Below, in pieces: positions 63,271 through 64,000 of a stretch of DNA of 64,000 nucleotides. The notes beneath the pieces were generated by a model. It was not told where the DNA came from, did no database searches, and worked only from the letters and a program-made list of their open reading frames with translations. Numbering within the stretch: the stretch's first letter is position 1; every line of letters starts with the position of its first letter. A program made the position numbers and the translations under genes. This DNA is from Turnera subulata (taxonomy: Eukaryota; Streptophyta; Magnoliopsida; Malpighiales; Passifloraceae): NCBI GenBank assembly GCA_028386065.3, contig JAKUCV010003608.1:62001-126000 (forward strand), written 5' to 3'.

Positions 63271-63844
63271 TATTTATATAAAATTAAATTAATATAATGA
63301 TAGAGATAATTTTAATTTATTATTAATTTATATTATCATCATATTCAATCAATTTTTATAACAAAATATAATTCGATTAATATTTACATTTAATTTGATA
63401 GGTGATAGATTCCCCCATCACCTTAAGAATAATTTCCAGTCTTCTAAAATGTAAAAAGTCCAAAAGATCTTTATATTTTAGCTCACGTGTAACCAATGAA
63501 TATCCAAATTTATGATTTAATTTATGTTTAAAATAATTGATATTTCATATTGACTCCTTCCTAAGGACGTCACTACTAGGTTATTATTTGTTAGGAAAAA
63601 TACTATCAGGCTATCAAAAAAATATATTATGCCTAGTTTCTTAAAGTAGAATTGAATATTTTTTCTGTATAATGTGTCCCTATCCAAGTCAAAGTAGTGG
63701 ACGCGAGGACCAATGACTTTTCTCCTAGTTGTCTACAATACATCTGTAAACCCACAATCTTAATTATTAATGTCATCATCCACACTTCATTTTGCTCCGT
63801 TGGGTTGTCAATAGATTCCATGCAAAATTTTTCTTTCTGCAGGA
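63271..63844. other. Promoter-side flank of the receptor-kinase gene
   Basis: AT-rich, no gene. The last part should contain the promoter and leader of the gene starting at 63845. A TATA box is not certain. Confidence 0.4.
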
Positions 63845-64000
63845 ATGAATATGAAGATCAGTTATCCATTCTTTGCTCTTCCCGTTCTCTTCTCATGCTC
63901 CACTTTGATGATTTTCCATAACTGCATTGCAGTTGACGTCATATCTGCAGACCAACCCTTGTCTGGGTATGAAACCATCATGTCTTCAAATGATGTCTTT
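63845..64000 (+). CDS. G-type lectin S-receptor-like kinase, 5' end only
   Basis: The ATG at 63845 (a second in frame at 63851) opens a frame that runs to the window edge, 52 codons. The first 30 residues form a signal peptide: a Lys, then a hydrophobic core FFALPVLFSCSTLMIFH, ending near CIAVD. Then follows VISADQPLSGYETIMSSNDVF, the start of a bulb-type (B-)lectin domain as found in G-type lectin receptor-like kinases of the At2g19130 kind. The full protein would add S-locus/PAN domains, a membrane helix and a kinase beyond this window. Such proteins sit in the plasma membrane and take part in recognition and stress signalling. Confidence 0.82.
   Translation, partial: MNMKISYPFFALPVLFSCSTLMIFHNCIAVDVISADQPLSGYETIMSSNDVF

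Noticed and set aside
63697..63921. Plus-strand 74-codon frame overlapping the receptor-kinase start
   Set aside because: Wrong frame; the signal peptide and lectin start are in the frame opening at 63845.

Overview
The window is nuclear DNA from a flowering plant, most likely a eudicot. The evidence is GT-AG introns, long AT-rich intergenic DNA, a plastid-targeted UMP kinase, a VQ-motif MKS1-like gene, a G-type lectin receptor-kinase start, and dense Ty1/copia, LINE, hAT/MITE and Helitron-like debris. I cannot name the species. I saw no tRNA, rRNA or CRISPR array.

Layout. 1-3277 (+): 3' part of a WD40-repeat gene (WDR44-like). 3278-8995: repeat-rich, AT-rich DNA with an LTR-like stretch, degenerate repeats and a Helitron-type 3' end. 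8996-10615 (-): a two-exon short-chain dehydrogenase. 12988-15772 (+): chloroplast UMP kinase in seven exons. 17019-17732 (-): intronless MKS1-like VQ gene. 18311-19556: a GAGCTC-rich fold-back element. 19827-25413 (-): an almost intact copia element with 5-bp target duplication, next to an orphan kinase exon. 27566-32107 (-): a twelve-exon gene whose spliced frame runs unbroken through two pseudokinase domains. 33913-35343: a long-TIR element. 36273-37802: a solo LTR. 37817-46648 (-): an old copia element carrying a younger, gag-less copia element (41051-45228). 46654-55450: gene-family relics, LINE pieces, another solo LTR and a locally duplicated non-coding block. 55726-57123 (+): an atypical five-exon kinase. 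57124-62800: about 1-kb tandem repeats and a possible spliced non-coding transcript. 63845-64000 (+): the first exon of a G-type lectin receptor-like kinase, cut by the window edge.

The left third carries ordinary housekeeping and signalling genes. The right two thirds look like a fast-evolving kinase neighbourhood: a tandem pseudokinase, a paralogous first-exon relic, an atypical kinase, an orphan exon resembling it, and a receptor-like kinase, all interleaved with mobile DNA. The strongest candidate for something new is the tandem pseudokinase. Its two halves have the same intron phases and the same three substitutions in the catalytic loop. A role in immunity is an inference from other tandem kinases and pseudokinases of plants, not something the sequence shows.
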